A program made the translations under genes and the position numbers. Source: Caulobacter sp. 602-2 (GTDB lineage: Bacteria > Pseudomonadota > Alphaproteobacteria > Caulobacterales > Caulobacteraceae). From it: 64,000 nucleotides of DNA. The notes beneath the pieces were generated by a model. It ran no database searches. It saw only the letters and a list, made by a program, of their open reading frames with translations, and was not told the origin of the DNA. Shown in pieces: positions 7,632-15,800 of the stretch (position 1 is the stretch's first letter; each line of letters begins with the position of its first letter). The stretch spans positions 1 to 64,000 of the forward strand of contig NZ_JAAKGT010000013.1 of the NCBI RefSeq assembly GCF_011043625.1, in the 5' to 3' direction.

Positions 7632-8732
7632 GTGCCCTTTCGCGAAGGTCCGCTCGGCGACCTGAAAGTGCCGCTCACCTGGACCGCGGCCGTGGCGCTC
7701 ATCGTCGCGGTCGTGATCGCGGTGGCCTTCCTCCTGGCCGACCGGCGCGAGACGCTGCAGCAGCAGGCCTACGGCGTCACCCGCCAGACCGTCGACACCG
7801 TCTCCAAGCCGGTCAGCGGCGTCATCGCCGCGCCGGGCCGCTGGACCGGCGTCGGCGTCGACGCGGTGCGCAACTACTTCTTCGCCGGCTCCGAGAACGC
7901 CCGGCTGAAGGAAGAGCTGCGCGAGATGCGGGTCTATCGCGACCGCTACCTGGCCCTCGTCGACGAGAACGAGCGCTACAAGTCGCTGCTGGGCCTCAAG
8001 ACCGATCCGCCGATCCCGATGGTCGCCGCCCGCGTGGTGGCCGACAGCCGCGGCCCCTTCGCCAACACCCGCCTGGCCGACGCCGGCAAGGAGAAGGGCG
8101 TCGTGGTCGGCAATCCGGTGATGAACGAGCGGGGCCTGGTCGGCCGCGTCGTCGGCGTCGCCCCCGGGGCCAGCCGCGTGCTGCTGCTGACCGACATCGC
8201 CTCGCGTACGCCGGTGATGATCGACCGCACCAATTCGCGCGCCATCCTGACCGGCGACGGCGGCCCCAACCCCAAGCTCGAATACCTGCGCGGCTCCGAG
8301 CCGATCCAGGCCGGCGACCGGGTCGTCACCTCGGGCGACGGCGGCGTCGTGCCGCGCGGCCTGCCCGTGGGCGCGGCGGTGAAGGGCCTCGACGGCCGCT
8401 GGCGCGTGGTGCTGTTCGCCGACAGCGCCTCGATCGACTACATCCGCATCCTGCTGTTCAAGGACTTCGCCCAACTGGCGGACCAGCAGGCCCTGGCCGC
8501 CAAGGTGCTGCCGCCGGTGATCACCGAGAACCCCGAGCAGTCGATCCTGGGTCCGGCCAAGCCCGCGACCCCGCCGCCGGCCGCTCCGGCGGCTCCGGGC
8601 GCGACGACGGGGGCGGCTCCGGCCGCGCCCAAGCCGACGACGACGCCCGCCGCAACGACGACCCGGCCGCCCGCCGCGACCCGTCCCGCAACCAGCACGC
8701 CGGCGACCGCGCCGGCCCGGACGCCGCAATGA
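7632..8732 (+). CDS. mreC: Rod-shape-determining protein MreC
   Basis: MreC is a bitopic scaffold linking MreB to the periplasmic elongation enzymes. This copy has 366 residues, a short cytoplasmic N-terminus, one membrane segment at about residues 15-37, a coiled-coil stretch (ENARLKEELREMRVYRDR) and the conserved beta-barrel region. The last 80 residues or so are an Ala/Pro/Thr-rich tail, longer than in E. coli MreC and probably disordered. Translation starts at GTG after an AGGAGA-type site. Its stop overlaps the mreD start by four bases. Confidence 0.95.
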   Translation: MPFREGPLGDLKVPLTWTAAVALIVAVVIAVAFLLADRRETLQQQAYGVTRQTVDTVSKPVSGVIAAPGRWTGVGVDAVRNYFFAGSENARLKEELREMRVYRDRYLALVDENERYKSLLGLKTDPPIPMVAARVVADSRGPFANTRLADAGKEKGVVVGNPVMNERGLVGRVVGVAPGASRVLLLTDIASRTPVMIDRTNSRAILTGDGGPNPKLEYLRGSEPIQAGDRVVTSGDGGVVPRGLPVGAAVKGLDGRWRVVLFADSASIDYIRILLFKDFAQLADQQALAAKVLPPVITENPEQSILGPAKPATPPPAAPAAPGATTGAAPAAPKPTTTPAATTTRPPAATRPATSTPATAPARTPQ

Positions 8733-9238
8733 CCGGCGCCCGGCCCCTCAATCCGGGGCGCTGGCTGGGCGTCCCCATGCTGTTCGTGATCCTGGCGACG
8801 ATCCTGTTCGCGGCGCCGATCCGCATGTGGGGCCTGCAACTGCCCGAGCCGATCTTCGCCATGGTCCCGGCCTTCGCCTGGGCCGTCATCCGCCCGTCGA
8901 TCCTGGCGCCGTTCGCGCTGCTGCTGCTGGGCCTGTTCCTCGACACCTTCTGGGGCGGCCCCACGGGCCTGTGGGGTCTGTCGCTGCTGGTCGCCTACGC
9001 CTGCGTGCTGGCGGGCCGCAACATGCTGACCGGCCAGAGCCGGCCGATGCTGTGGGCCTGGTACGCCGGGGCCAGCGCGCTTTCCATGACCGCCGGCTTC
9101 CTGTTCACGATGATGGACAGCCTGGCCATGCCCAGCCTGGTGGCCGTGTTCTGGCAGTTCCTGGCCACGGCGCTGCTGTTCCCGTTCGCGCACCGGCTGA
9201 TCGATCGCTTCGAAGACGCCGACGTCCGGTTCCGGTGA
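8729..9238 (+). CDS. mreD: Rod-shape-determining membrane protein MreD
   Basis: This 169-residue, highly hydrophobic protein has about five membrane segments and matches MreD in length and operon position, between mreC and PBP2. Sequence conservation in MreD is low, so context carries much of the assignment. LLGLFLDTFWGGPTGLWGLSLL is the recognisable family core. It overlaps mreC by four bases and lies four bases before mrdA. Confidence 0.92.
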   Translation: MTGARPLNPGRWLGVPMLFVILATILFAAPIRMWGLQLPEPIFAMVPAFAWAVIRPSILAPFALLLLGLFLDTFWGGPTGLWGLSLLVAYACVLAGRNMLTGQSRPMLWAWYAGASALSMTAGFLFTMMDSLAMPSLVAVFWQFLATALLFPFAHRLIDRFEDADVRFR

Positions 9239-9242
9239 GGCG

Positions 9243-11282
9243 ATGAGCGAACCGTCGATCTTCTTCTTCGAGGTCAACGAGCGGCAGGGGGTCTTCCACC
9301 GCCGCGCGTTCCTGCTAGGCGGCCTGGCCGGCGCGGGCCTGCTGACCCTGACCGGTCGCCTGGCCCAGCTGCAGCTGGTCGAGGCCCAGCGCTACCAGAA
9401 GCTTTCGGCCGGCAACCAGTTCAACTACCGCCTGGTGCCGCCGCCGCGCGGCCTGATCCTCGACCGCAACGGCGTGGCCCTGGCCTCGAACCGCCCGAAC
9501 TTCCGCCTGATGGTGATCAAGGAGAAGGGCATGGACGTCGAGGCCACCCTCGACGACCTGGCGACCCTGGTGCCGATCGACGGCACGCGCCGCGCCCGCC
9601 TGCTCAAGGACATCAACAACGCCCCGCGCAAGGCGCCGGTGGTGGTGATGGAGGACATGACCTGGGAGGAGTTCTCCCGGATCAATATCCGCGCGCCCGA
9701 ACTGCCCAACATCAGCGCCGACATGGGCGAGGTGCGGGTCTATCCGTTCGGCGGCGCCTTCGCCCACGTCATCGGCTACGTCGCCAAGGTGTCCGACCGC
9801 GACGTCGAGGCGGCCAGGAAGGATCCGACCCAGGACCAAGAACTGCTGCACAACCCCGGCTTCCGCATCGGTCGCCAGGGCGTGGAGAAGGCCTTCGACC
9901 TCGACCTGCGCGGCCGCGCGGGGGCCATCAAGGCCGAGGTCGACGCGCAGGGCCGCGTGGTCAGCCTGGACCCGGCCGGCGACATCCCCGCCACGCCCGG
10001 CAAGGAAGTGCGCCTCACCCTCGACGCCGACATCCAGAACCGCGCCCTCGAGGTGATGGGCGAGGAGAGCGGCGCCATCGTCGTCATGGACGTGCGCAAC
10101 GGCGACCTGCTGGCCATGGTCTCGGCCCCCAGCTTCGACGCCAACCGCTTCGTGAAGGGCCTGTCGGGCGCGGAGTACCGGGCGCTGTCGGAGTACGAGC
10201 GCAAGCCGCTGCTCGACAAGGCGATGACCGGCACCTATCCGCCGGGCTCGACCTTCAAGCCCACGGTGGGCCTGGCCGCGCTGGCGGCCGGCATCGATCC
10301 GAATATCCGCATCAACTGCCCGGGCAGCTGGTACTACGGCGGCCGCACCTGGCGCTGCTGGCAGAAGGGCGGCCACGGCCCCCAGAACATGCACGACGCC
10401 ATCAAGAACTCGTGCGACATCTACTTCTACCAGACGGCGCTGAAGATCGGCCCCGACGCCATCGCCACGGCCGCCCGCGGCGTGGGCTTCGGCGAGATCT
10501 TCGACATCGGCATTCCCGGCCAGAAGAAGGGCATCGTCCCCGACCGCGAGTGGAAGAAGCGGGCCTTCAAGCGCAATCCGGCCAACCAGATCTGGTTTCC
10601 GGGCGAAACCCCCAGCTACGGCATCGGCCAGGGCGCGCTCAGCGTCAACGCGCTGCAGCTGGCGGTGATGACCGCGCGCCTGGCCAACGGCCGCAAGGCC
10701 CTGAACCCGCGCCTGATCAAGTCGGTCGGCGGCGTCGAGCAGCCCAGCGGCGCCGACGTGCCCGACATGCCGTTCTCCAAGGAGCACCTCGACTACGTGC
10801 GCGGCGGCATGGCGGCCGTGGCCAACGACGTGCGCGGCACGGCCTATCGCCAGAGCCAGCTGGGCCTGGGCGACGTGCAGATGGCCGGCAAGACCGGTAC
10901 GGCCCAGGTCCGCAGCTACGACAAGGTCAAGAGCCGCAACAGCGCTTCGGTGCAGTGGAAGCTCAAGGACCACAACCTGTTCGTGGCCTTCGCGCCGTTT
11001 GACGATCCGCGCTACGCCGTGGCGGTGCTGGTCGAGCACGGCGGCCTGGGCGGCGCCACCGCCGGCGCGCCGCGCGCCCGCGAGGTGATGCGCGTGGCCC
11101 TCCTGAAGGATCCGGAGATCCGCGCCCGCATCGAACGTCCCATGCCTCTGCCCGAGGCCCCGGTCGAGACCGCCGACGGCGTCGTCGAAGGCGCCGCGCC
11201 CGACGAGCCGGAGGAGGGCGCTCCGCCGCCGCCCGAGGCGACCCCGGCGACCGGCCAGCCACCCCAGGGAGGCCACATATGA
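9243..11282 (+). CDS. mrdA: Penicillin-binding protein 2, elongation transpeptidase
   Basis: PBP2 cross-links peptidoglycan during lateral growth. The 679-residue protein has a short cytoplasmic N-terminus and a membrane anchor (about residues 20-40). A dimerisation domain starts at PPPRGLILDRNG, and the C-terminal transpeptidase has the active serine in GSTFKP (about residue 336), KNSCD as the SxD motif and AGKTGTAQ (Lys about residue 550). A Pro/Glu-rich tail of about 40 residues follows the catalytic domain. It overlaps rodA by four bases, so the transpeptidase and its glycosyltransferase partner are translated together. Confidence 0.97.
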   Translation: MSEPSIFFFEVNERQGVFHRRAFLLGGLAGAGLLTLTGRLAQLQLVEAQRYQKLSAGNQFNYRLVPPPRGLILDRNGVALASNRPNFRLMVIKEKGMDVEATLDDLATLVPIDGTRRARLLKDINNAPRKAPVVVMEDMTWEEFSRINIRAPELPNISADMGEVRVYPFGGAFAHVIGYVAKVSDRDVEAARKDPTQDQELLHNPGFRIGRQGVEKAFDLDLRGRAGAIKAEVDAQGRVVSLDPAGDIPATPGKEVRLTLDADIQNRALEVMGEESGAIVVMDVRNGDLLAMVSAPSFDANRFVKGLSGAEYRALSEYERKPLLDKAMTGTYPPGSTFKPTVGLAALAAGIDPNIRINCPGSWYYGGRTWRCWQKGGHGPQNMHDAIKNSCDIYFYQTALKIGPDAIATAARGVGFGEIFDIGIPGQKKGIVPDREWKKRAFKRNPANQIWFPGETPSYGIGQGALSVNALQLAVMTARLANGRKALNPRLIKSVGGVEQPSGADVPDMPFSKEHLDYVRGGMAAVANDVRGTAYRQSQLGLGDVQMAGKTGTAQVRSYDKVKSRNSASVQWKLKDHNLFVAFAPFDDPRYAVAVLVEHGGLGGATAGAPRAREVMRVALLKDPEIRARIERPMPLPEAPVETADGVVEGAAPDEPEEGAPPPPEATPATGQPPQGGHI

Positions 11283-12436
11283 CCCTCAGCGGCGGCCTCT
11301 CCCGGCCCGGCGAACGCGACCGGCCGATCATCAAGTTCATGGAGATCGACTGGACCTTCTGCCTGCTCCTGTGCCTGATCGCGGGCTCGGGCGCGCTGAT
11401 GCTGTTCTCGATCGCGGGCGCCTCGTGGGAGCCCTGGGCCGACAAGCACCTGCTGCGGTTCGGCCTCTATTTCATCATGATGATCATCCTGGCGATGGTC
11501 GACCTGCGGGTCTGGTTCACCCTGGCCTATCCGATCTATGGCGTCGGCCTTCTGCTGCTGGTGGCCGTGGAGCTGATCGGCGACGTGTCGCTGGGCGCCC
11601 AGCGCTGGCTGTCGATCGGCGGCTTCCGCTTCCAGCCGTCCGAGATCATGAAGATCGGCGTGGTGCTGGCCCTGGCCCGCTACTACCACGGCCTGTCGGC
11701 CGACAGCGCCCGGTTCTCCTGGCGGCTGCTGGTCCCGGCGGCGATGATCGGCGCGCCGGTGCTGCTGGTGGCCCACCAGCCCGACCTTGGCACCGCCATG
11801 CTGATCGCCATGACGGGCCTGGCCATCGTGGTGCTGGCCGGGCTGTCCTGGCGGGTGATCGCCACCGGCGTCATTGGCGCCCTGGTGGCCATCCCGCCCT
11901 TCGTGCTGTTCGTGCTGCACGACTATCAGCGCAAGCGCGTGCTGACCTTCCTCAACCCCGAGGCCGACCAGTCGGGTTCGGGCTACCACATCTACCAGTC
12001 GAAGATCGCCCTGGGCTCAGGCGGCCTGCTGGGCAAGGGTTTCGGCCTCGGCTCGCAGAGCCAGCTGAACTTCCTGCCGGAAAAGCAGACCGACTTCATC
12101 TTCGCCACCCTGGCCGAGGAGTTCGGCTTCGTCGGCTGCCTGTGGGTGCTGGCGCTGTATGGCGTGGTCATCTTCATGGCCCTGCGCATCGCCTCGATCA
12201 GCCACAGCCACTTCGGCCGCCTGGCGGCCTCGGGCGTGACGGCGACCTTCGCCCTCTATGTGCTGATCAACGGGGCCATGGTCATGGGCCTAGCGCCGGT
12301 CGTGGGCGTGCCCATGCCGATGCTGTCCTACGGCGGCACCGTGATGATGACCGTGATGATCGGCTTTGGCCTCGTGCAGGCCGTGCGCGTGCACCGCTAC
12401 ACCGAAGTGACCAGCGGCAAGGGCTCGCTGATGTAG
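11279..12436 (+). CDS. rodA: SEDS peptidoglycan glycosyltransferase RodA
   Basis: RodA polymerises lipid II into glycan strands together with PBP2. The 385-residue protein has about ten membrane segments and SEDS signatures including RWLSIGGFRFQPSE, HQPDLGTA (catalytic-site Asp) and a C-terminal VGVPMPMLSYGGT. It is the last gene of the mre operon. Its stop codon abuts the convergent OmpA-like gene, leaving no room for a separate terminator. Confidence 0.97.
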   Translation: MTLSGGLSRPGERDRPIIKFMEIDWTFCLLLCLIAGSGALMLFSIAGASWEPWADKHLLRFGLYFIMMIILAMVDLRVWFTLAYPIYGVGLLLLVAVELIGDVSLGAQRWLSIGGFRFQPSEIMKIGVVLALARYYHGLSADSARFSWRLLVPAAMIGAPVLLVAHQPDLGTAMLIAMTGLAIVVLAGLSWRVIATGVIGALVAIPPFVLFVLHDYQRKRVLTFLNPEADQSGSGYHIYQSKIALGSGGLLGKGFGLGSQSQLNFLPEKQTDFIFATLAEEFGFVGCLWVLALYGVVIFMALRIASISHSHFGRLAASGVTATFALYVLINGAMVMGLAPVVGVPMPMLSYGGTVMMTVMIGFGLVQAVRVHRYTEVTSGKGSLM

Positions 12437-12904
12437 TCAGCGCGGCGGCGCGATCGGGTCCTTCAGGATCACGATCACGCGGTTGTTGAGGGGCTCTGCG
12501 ACCTCGTCGCCGCTGGACACCGCCGGCTGGCTCTCTCCCCGGGCGACGATCTCGAGCCGGTCCGCCGGAGCGCCGGCCTTGATCAGGGCCTGCCTGACCA
12601 GCTCTGCGCGCCGGGCCGAAAGCTGCATGTTGCGATCCGCCGGACCCAGCGAGTCGGTGTGCCCCGTGACCAGGATCCTGGCCGGCTTGTAGAGCTCGAT
12701 CTGCCTGACGGCCTCGCCGATCGCCGGGCGCGAACTGTCCCGCATGTCCATGGGGCCGGGGCCGAAATAGATCAGCAGCTCGTCATAGGTGTGGAGCACC
12801 GGCGGCGGAGGGGGCGGAGGCGTCGGGGCTCCCTGCAGGGCGGCGACGATAAGCAATGCGATCATGGCGAGCGCCACTGTGGCGCCCGCCATTCCGTCGT
12901 TCAA
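12437..12904 (-). CDS. OmpA-like peptidoglycan-binding protein
   Basis: This 155-residue protein has an N-terminal hydrophobic segment (about residues 5-25), a Pro-rich linker with seven consecutive prolines, and a C-terminal OmpA domain. The domain carries VTGHTDSLG and the N-Q-L-S-A-R-R-A-E pattern (here NMQLSARRAELV) that binds diaminopimelate in peptidoglycan. It is probably an inner-membrane-anchored or secreted wall-binding protein. It is convergent with rodA, and 12 bp lie between its start and the upstream winged-helix regulator. Confidence 0.85.
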   Translation of the reverse strand: MNDGMAGATVALAMIALLIVAALQGAPTPPPPPPPVLHTYDELLIYFGPGPMDMRDSSRPAIGEAVRQIELYKPARILVTGHTDSLGPADRNMQLSARRAELVRQALIKAGAPADRLEIVARGESQPAVSSGDEVAEPLNNRVIVILKDPIAPPR

Positions 12905-12916
12905 TCCTTGCTTGCG

Positions 12917-13213
12917 TCAGTCGATCCCTTCGACCAGTTCGCGCAGATAGGCGACGTGGTCCCGGAAGGCCTTGGCGCCGGTCGGCGTGACCTTGGCCCG
13001 GGTCCGGGGACGCTTGCCGACGTGGTCCTTCAGGATCTCGACATAGCCGGCCTTCTCCAGGGCGGTCAGGTGGCTGCCCAGGTTGCCGTCGGTGGCCTGG
13101 GTGATCGTCTTCAGGCGCGAGAACTCCGGCGGCTCGCCGTCGCGCTCGGCATAGAGGGCGGCCATGATCTTCAGGCGCAGGGGCTGGTGGATCAGGTCGT
13201 CGGCCTTGGCCAT
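12917..13213 (-). CDS. Winged-helix transcriptional regulator (HTH_34 type)
   Basis: This 98-residue protein consists of one winged-helix domain. The start LIHQPLRLKIMAAL, helix TDGNLGSHLTALEKAGYVE and a C-terminal wing VTPTGAKAFRDH are typical of MarR/ArsR-like HTH_34 regulators. It follows two bases after the stop of a membrane protein gene on the same strand and so forms a two-gene operon with it. Such regulators usually repress their own operon; direct repeats in the promoter at 13807-13863 would be candidate operators. Confidence 0.88.
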   Translation of the reverse strand: MAKADDLIHQPLRLKIMAALYAERDGEPPEFSRLKTITQATDGNLGSHLTALEKAGYVEILKDHVGKRPRTRAKVTPTGAKAFRDHVAYLRELVEGID

Positions 13214-13215
13214 GC

Positions 13216-13797
13216 TCACGCCCTCGCCAGCCAGACGCCGCTGACGAACAGCGCCACGCTGGCGCTGGCCATCCAGAAGGCGAGGATCTCGGGGAAGGCG
13301 TAGAACCCGACCAGGGTCAGGGCGAACATCACCGCGCCGATCCCCAGATAGCGCCCCGCCACGAACACCCCGACAGCCGCGTAGATCGCGCCCACCATCA
13401 GGCCCGGAAACGCCAGGTAGGCGGCCGGATCGGTGGGGCGCAGCACGTAGAAGGTCGACATCACGAACACGATGGCCACCGCCATGCCGCCCATCATCTT
13501 CAGCGAGCTGCGGTCGCTCTTGGCGCCGGCGACGCGCGCCGCCTTTTCCGCGGGACGGGCCAGCAGGATCGAACCGATCGCGCCGACCGTATCGAGCACC
13601 AGCCACACCCATCCCCACTGGTGCGACGGCAGCAGGCCCATGCTGAGATAGCCCAGCATCCAGATCACGCTCCACAGCATCAGGATCGGTCCGCCGATCC
13701 GATAGCCGCGCAGGGTGGCGCCCCGGCGGGTGGTCGCCTGTATGTCGGCCAGCGCGGCGGCGGCCTCGTCCTTGGTCAGCACCATCACATCCTCCAT
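13216..13797 (-). CDS. Hypothetical multi-pass membrane protein
   Basis: This protein of about 193 residues has five to six hydrophobic segments after a soluble N-terminus (KDEAAAALADIQATTRRGAT). It is not recognised as a transporter. Three in-frame ATGs lie at 13806, 13797 and 13785, and the start is therefore uncertain. It precedes the HTH_34 regulator by two bases. Pairs of a small membrane protein with such a regulator are common, but the function is unknown. Confidence 0.7.
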   Translation of the reverse strand: MEDVMVLTKDEAAAALADIQATTRRGATLRGYRIGGPILMLWSVIWMLGYLSMGLLPSHQWGWVWLVLDTVGAIGSILLARPAEKAARVAGAKSDRSSLKMMGGMAVAIVFVMSTFYVLRPTDPAAYLAFPGLMVGAIYAAVGVFVAGRYLGIGAVMFALTLVGFYAFPEILAFWMASASVALFVSGVWLARA

Positions 13798-13806
13798 GGG
13801 GCTCAA

Positions 13807-13863
13807 AGTTCTCTGTGGTGCAGAGTGATAGCGCTAGGTGACTCTGTCAAGCAGAGTTCTCTG
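13807..13863 (-). promoter_or_regulatory. Promoter with repeated operator-like motif
   Basis: On the minus strand a TTGACA hexamer is flanked by repeats. AGTTCTCTG (plus strand) occurs at 13807-13815 and again at 13855-13863, and CAGAG-TT-CTCTG is a perfect inverted repeat at 13852-13863. Further ACTCTG/CAGAGT half-sites lie between. This arrangement suggests binding of a dimeric regulator, probably the downstream winged-helix protein. Confidence 0.5.
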
Positions 13864-13887
13864 AGTTTGGTGCGCCATCCTCCGAGC

Positions 13888-13981
13888 GCCCCCGCGAAGG
13901 CGGGGGTCCAAGCAGGGGCTCAGGATGAGGCTGGGCCGTGAGGAAGCCGCCCACTCGGCTTGGATCCCCGCCTTCGCGGGG
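13888..13981. repeat. Palindromic repeat pair A1 (REP/BIME-like)
   Basis: Two copies of a unit built on CCCCGCGAAGGCGGGG followed by TCCAAGC face each other (13888-13913 and 13958-13981). Each unit is itself a hairpin. The same unit pair recurs at 15690-15782 on the other side of argO-argP. Confidence 0.85.
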
Positions 13982-14041
13982 AAAGTCGGACATGGGAACG
14001 ACGGCCGACGTATTGAGCGCCGACCTTGCCTACCGACCCTG

Positions 14042-14680
14042 CTAGCGGCCGGCCGCCCCGACCAGCAGGCTGGCGGCCAGCAGCAGCATCACCGCCCCGA
14101 TGACGAGATCGAGCACGCGCCAGGCGGCGGGGCGCGCGAACAGCGGGACCAGGAAGCGGGCCCCAAAGCCCAGGGCCGAGAACCACGACAGGCTGGCCAG
14201 GGCCGCGCCGGCCATGAACAGCGGCCGCTCGCCGGTCGGCAGGCTGGCGCCCACCGCGCCCATCAGCATCACGGTGTCGATATAGACGTGCGGGTTCAGG
14301 AAGGTGAAGGCGGCCGTTCCGGCCAGCGCCGCGCCCAGGGTGATGCTCGGCTGGTCGGCCAGGGCCAGGGCCTCGGGATTGGCGGCTCGCCGCAGCGCGC
14401 TGACGCCGTACCAGGCCAGGAACGCCGCGCCGCCCAGGCTGAGCGCCAGCGACAGTCCCGGAACCAGCGCCAGCACCGCGCCCAGCCCGTTGACGCCGGC
14501 GATGATCAGCGTGGCGTCGGCCAGGGCGCAGAACAGCACGATCGGCGCCACGTGCTCGCGCTTCAACCCCTGGCGCAGGACGAACATGTTCTGCGCGCCG
14601 ATGGCGACGATCAGGCCGGCCGAGAGGGCGAAGCCCTTTGCGAAGGCCGGGGCGAAGGCGGGGAGGAGGGCGGTGCTCAT
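14042..14680 (-). CDS. argO: LysE/ArgO-family amino-acid exporter
   Basis: This 212-residue protein has six predicted membrane segments and the family motif GAQNMFVLRQGLKREHV near the N-terminus, with FTFLNPHVYIDTVMLMGAVG in the second half. Relatives export basic amino acids such as arginine and lysine from the cytosol. It is divergent from a LysR-type regulator of the ArgP/LysG group, the standard arrangement for this exporter. The 69-bp shared region contains a perfect inverted repeat. Confidence 0.9.
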   Translation of the reverse strand: MSTALLPAFAPAFAKGFALSAGLIVAIGAQNMFVLRQGLKREHVAPIVLFCALADATLIIAGVNGLGAVLALVPGLSLALSLGGAAFLAWYGVSALRRAANPEALALADQPSITLGAALAGTAAFTFLNPHVYIDTVMLMGAVGASLPTGERPLFMAGAALASLSWFSALGFGARFLVPLFARPAAWRVLDLVIGAVMLLLAASLLVGAAGR

Positions 14681-14726
14681 GGCCGTCTTGATGGCGGCGG
14701 CCGCGCCTGTAGTCTAACTAAGGATG

Positions 14727-14741
14727 CTAATTCAAAATTAG
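14727..14741. promoter_or_regulatory. Inverted-repeat operator between argO and argP
   Basis: CTAATT-CAA-AATTAG is a perfect inverted repeat with six-base arms, lying 8 bp upstream of the regulator start, with similar CTAAC and CTAATG half-sites on either side. Its form (T-N11-A) matches binding sites of LysR-type regulators, so it is the likely ArgP site controlling both genes. Confidence 0.65.
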
Positions 14742-14749
14742 GCTGGCTA

Positions 14750-15661
14750 ATGCTGGACTACGCTTCCCTGGCCGCCGTGGCGGCGGTCGCCCGCGAGGGG
14801 GCGTTCGACAAGGCCGCCGCGGTGCTGGGCGTCACGCCCTCGGCCGTGTCCCAGCGGGTGAAGGGGCTGGAGGAGCGCCTGGGGGCGGTGCTGCTGACCC
14901 GCGGCCAGCCTTGTCGTCCCACGGAGATCGGCGCGCGGCTGTGCGCCCATGTCGAGCAGGTGCGGCTGCTGGAGGGCGATCTGGTCGCCGACCTGCCGCG
15001 CCTGGCCGATTTGGCCGAGGGACCGGCCGTGGTCCGCATCGCCGTCAACGCCGACAGCGTCAGCACCTGGTTTCCGCAGGCGGCCGCGCGCTTCGCCGAG
15101 GAGACCGGCGCCATGCTCGATCTCGTCATGGAGGATGAGGCGCACACCGCCCAGCGCCTGCGGGACGGCGAGGTGCTGGCCGCCGTCACCGCCGATCCGG
15201 CGCCGGTCGTCGGCTGCAAGACCTATCCGCTGGGCGCGATCGAGTATCTGGCCACCGCCAGCCCCGCCTTCATGGCCCGCGTCTTTCCGGACGGTTTCGA
15301 CGTCGAGCGCCTGCGCCACGCGCCGCTGCTGCGCTTCGACCGCCGCGACGGCCTGCAGGCCCGCTGGGCGCAAGAGGCGCTGGGCGTGCGCCCCGAGGGA
15401 CCGGTGCACTGGACGCCCGCCACGCAGGGCATGCTCGACATGAACCTGGCGGGCCTGGGCTGGGCGATGACGCCGCGCGCGCTGGCCGAGCCGCATCTGG
15501 CCTCCGGACGCCTCGTCGAACTGCCGCCGGGCCACGCCATATCCGTCACGCTCTACTGGCAGCGCTCGCGGCTGTCGGCGCGGCTGCTTGACCAGTTAAC
15601 CCAGGCCGTGCGGACGACGGCGGGCGAGGCGCTGGTCGAGGCTTCAGTGGACAGACGCTAG
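14750..15661 (+). CDS. argP: LysR-family regulator ArgP (IciA/LysG type)
   Basis: This 303-residue LysR-type regulator has the N-terminal helix-turn-helix AFDKAAAVLGVTPSAVSQRVKGLEERLG and a C-terminal ligand-binding domain (about residues 90-290). ArgP/LysG proteins sense lysine or arginine and activate the divergent exporter gene. The reading frame continues far upstream (to 13925), but the family N-terminus MLDYASLAAV fixes the ATG at 14750. Confidence 0.9.
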   Translation: MLDYASLAAVAAVAREGAFDKAAAVLGVTPSAVSQRVKGLEERLGAVLLTRGQPCRPTEIGARLCAHVEQVRLLEGDLVADLPRLADLAEGPAVVRIAVNADSVSTWFPQAAARFAEETGAMLDLVMEDEAHTAQRLRDGEVLAAVTADPAPVVGCKTYPLGAIEYLATASPAFMARVFPDGFDVERLRHAPLLRFDRRDGLQARWAQEALGVRPEGPVHWTPATQGMLDMNLAGLGWAMTPRALAEPHLASGRLVELPPGHAISVTLYWQRSRLSARLLDQLTQAVRTTAGEALVEASVDRR

Positions 15662-15689
15662 CCAAGCCGAGCCTTTCTCCACCGTCCTT

Positions 15690-15782
15690 CCCCGCGAAGG
15701 CGGGGATCCAAGCCGAGCCTGCGGGCAATCCGTCGCCGCGCGCCCTCCCGAACGTCAGCTTGGGTCCCCGCCTTCGCGGGGA
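15690..15782. repeat. Palindromic repeat pair A2 (REP/BIME-like)
   Basis: This is a second copy of the CCCCGCGAAGGCGGGG unit pair (15690-15713 and the inverted 15758-15782), separated by 44 bp. It sits just after argP and before the end of dinB, so pairs A1 and A2 bracket the argO-argP module. Confidence 0.85.
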
Positions 15783-15800
15783 AGAGCGGCTGTTTGGCCC

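Noticed and set aside
13925..14749. Long open frame upstream of argP in the same frame (from 13925).
   Set aside because: It is the antisense shadow of argO and repeat A1; the LysR family N-terminus starts at 14750.
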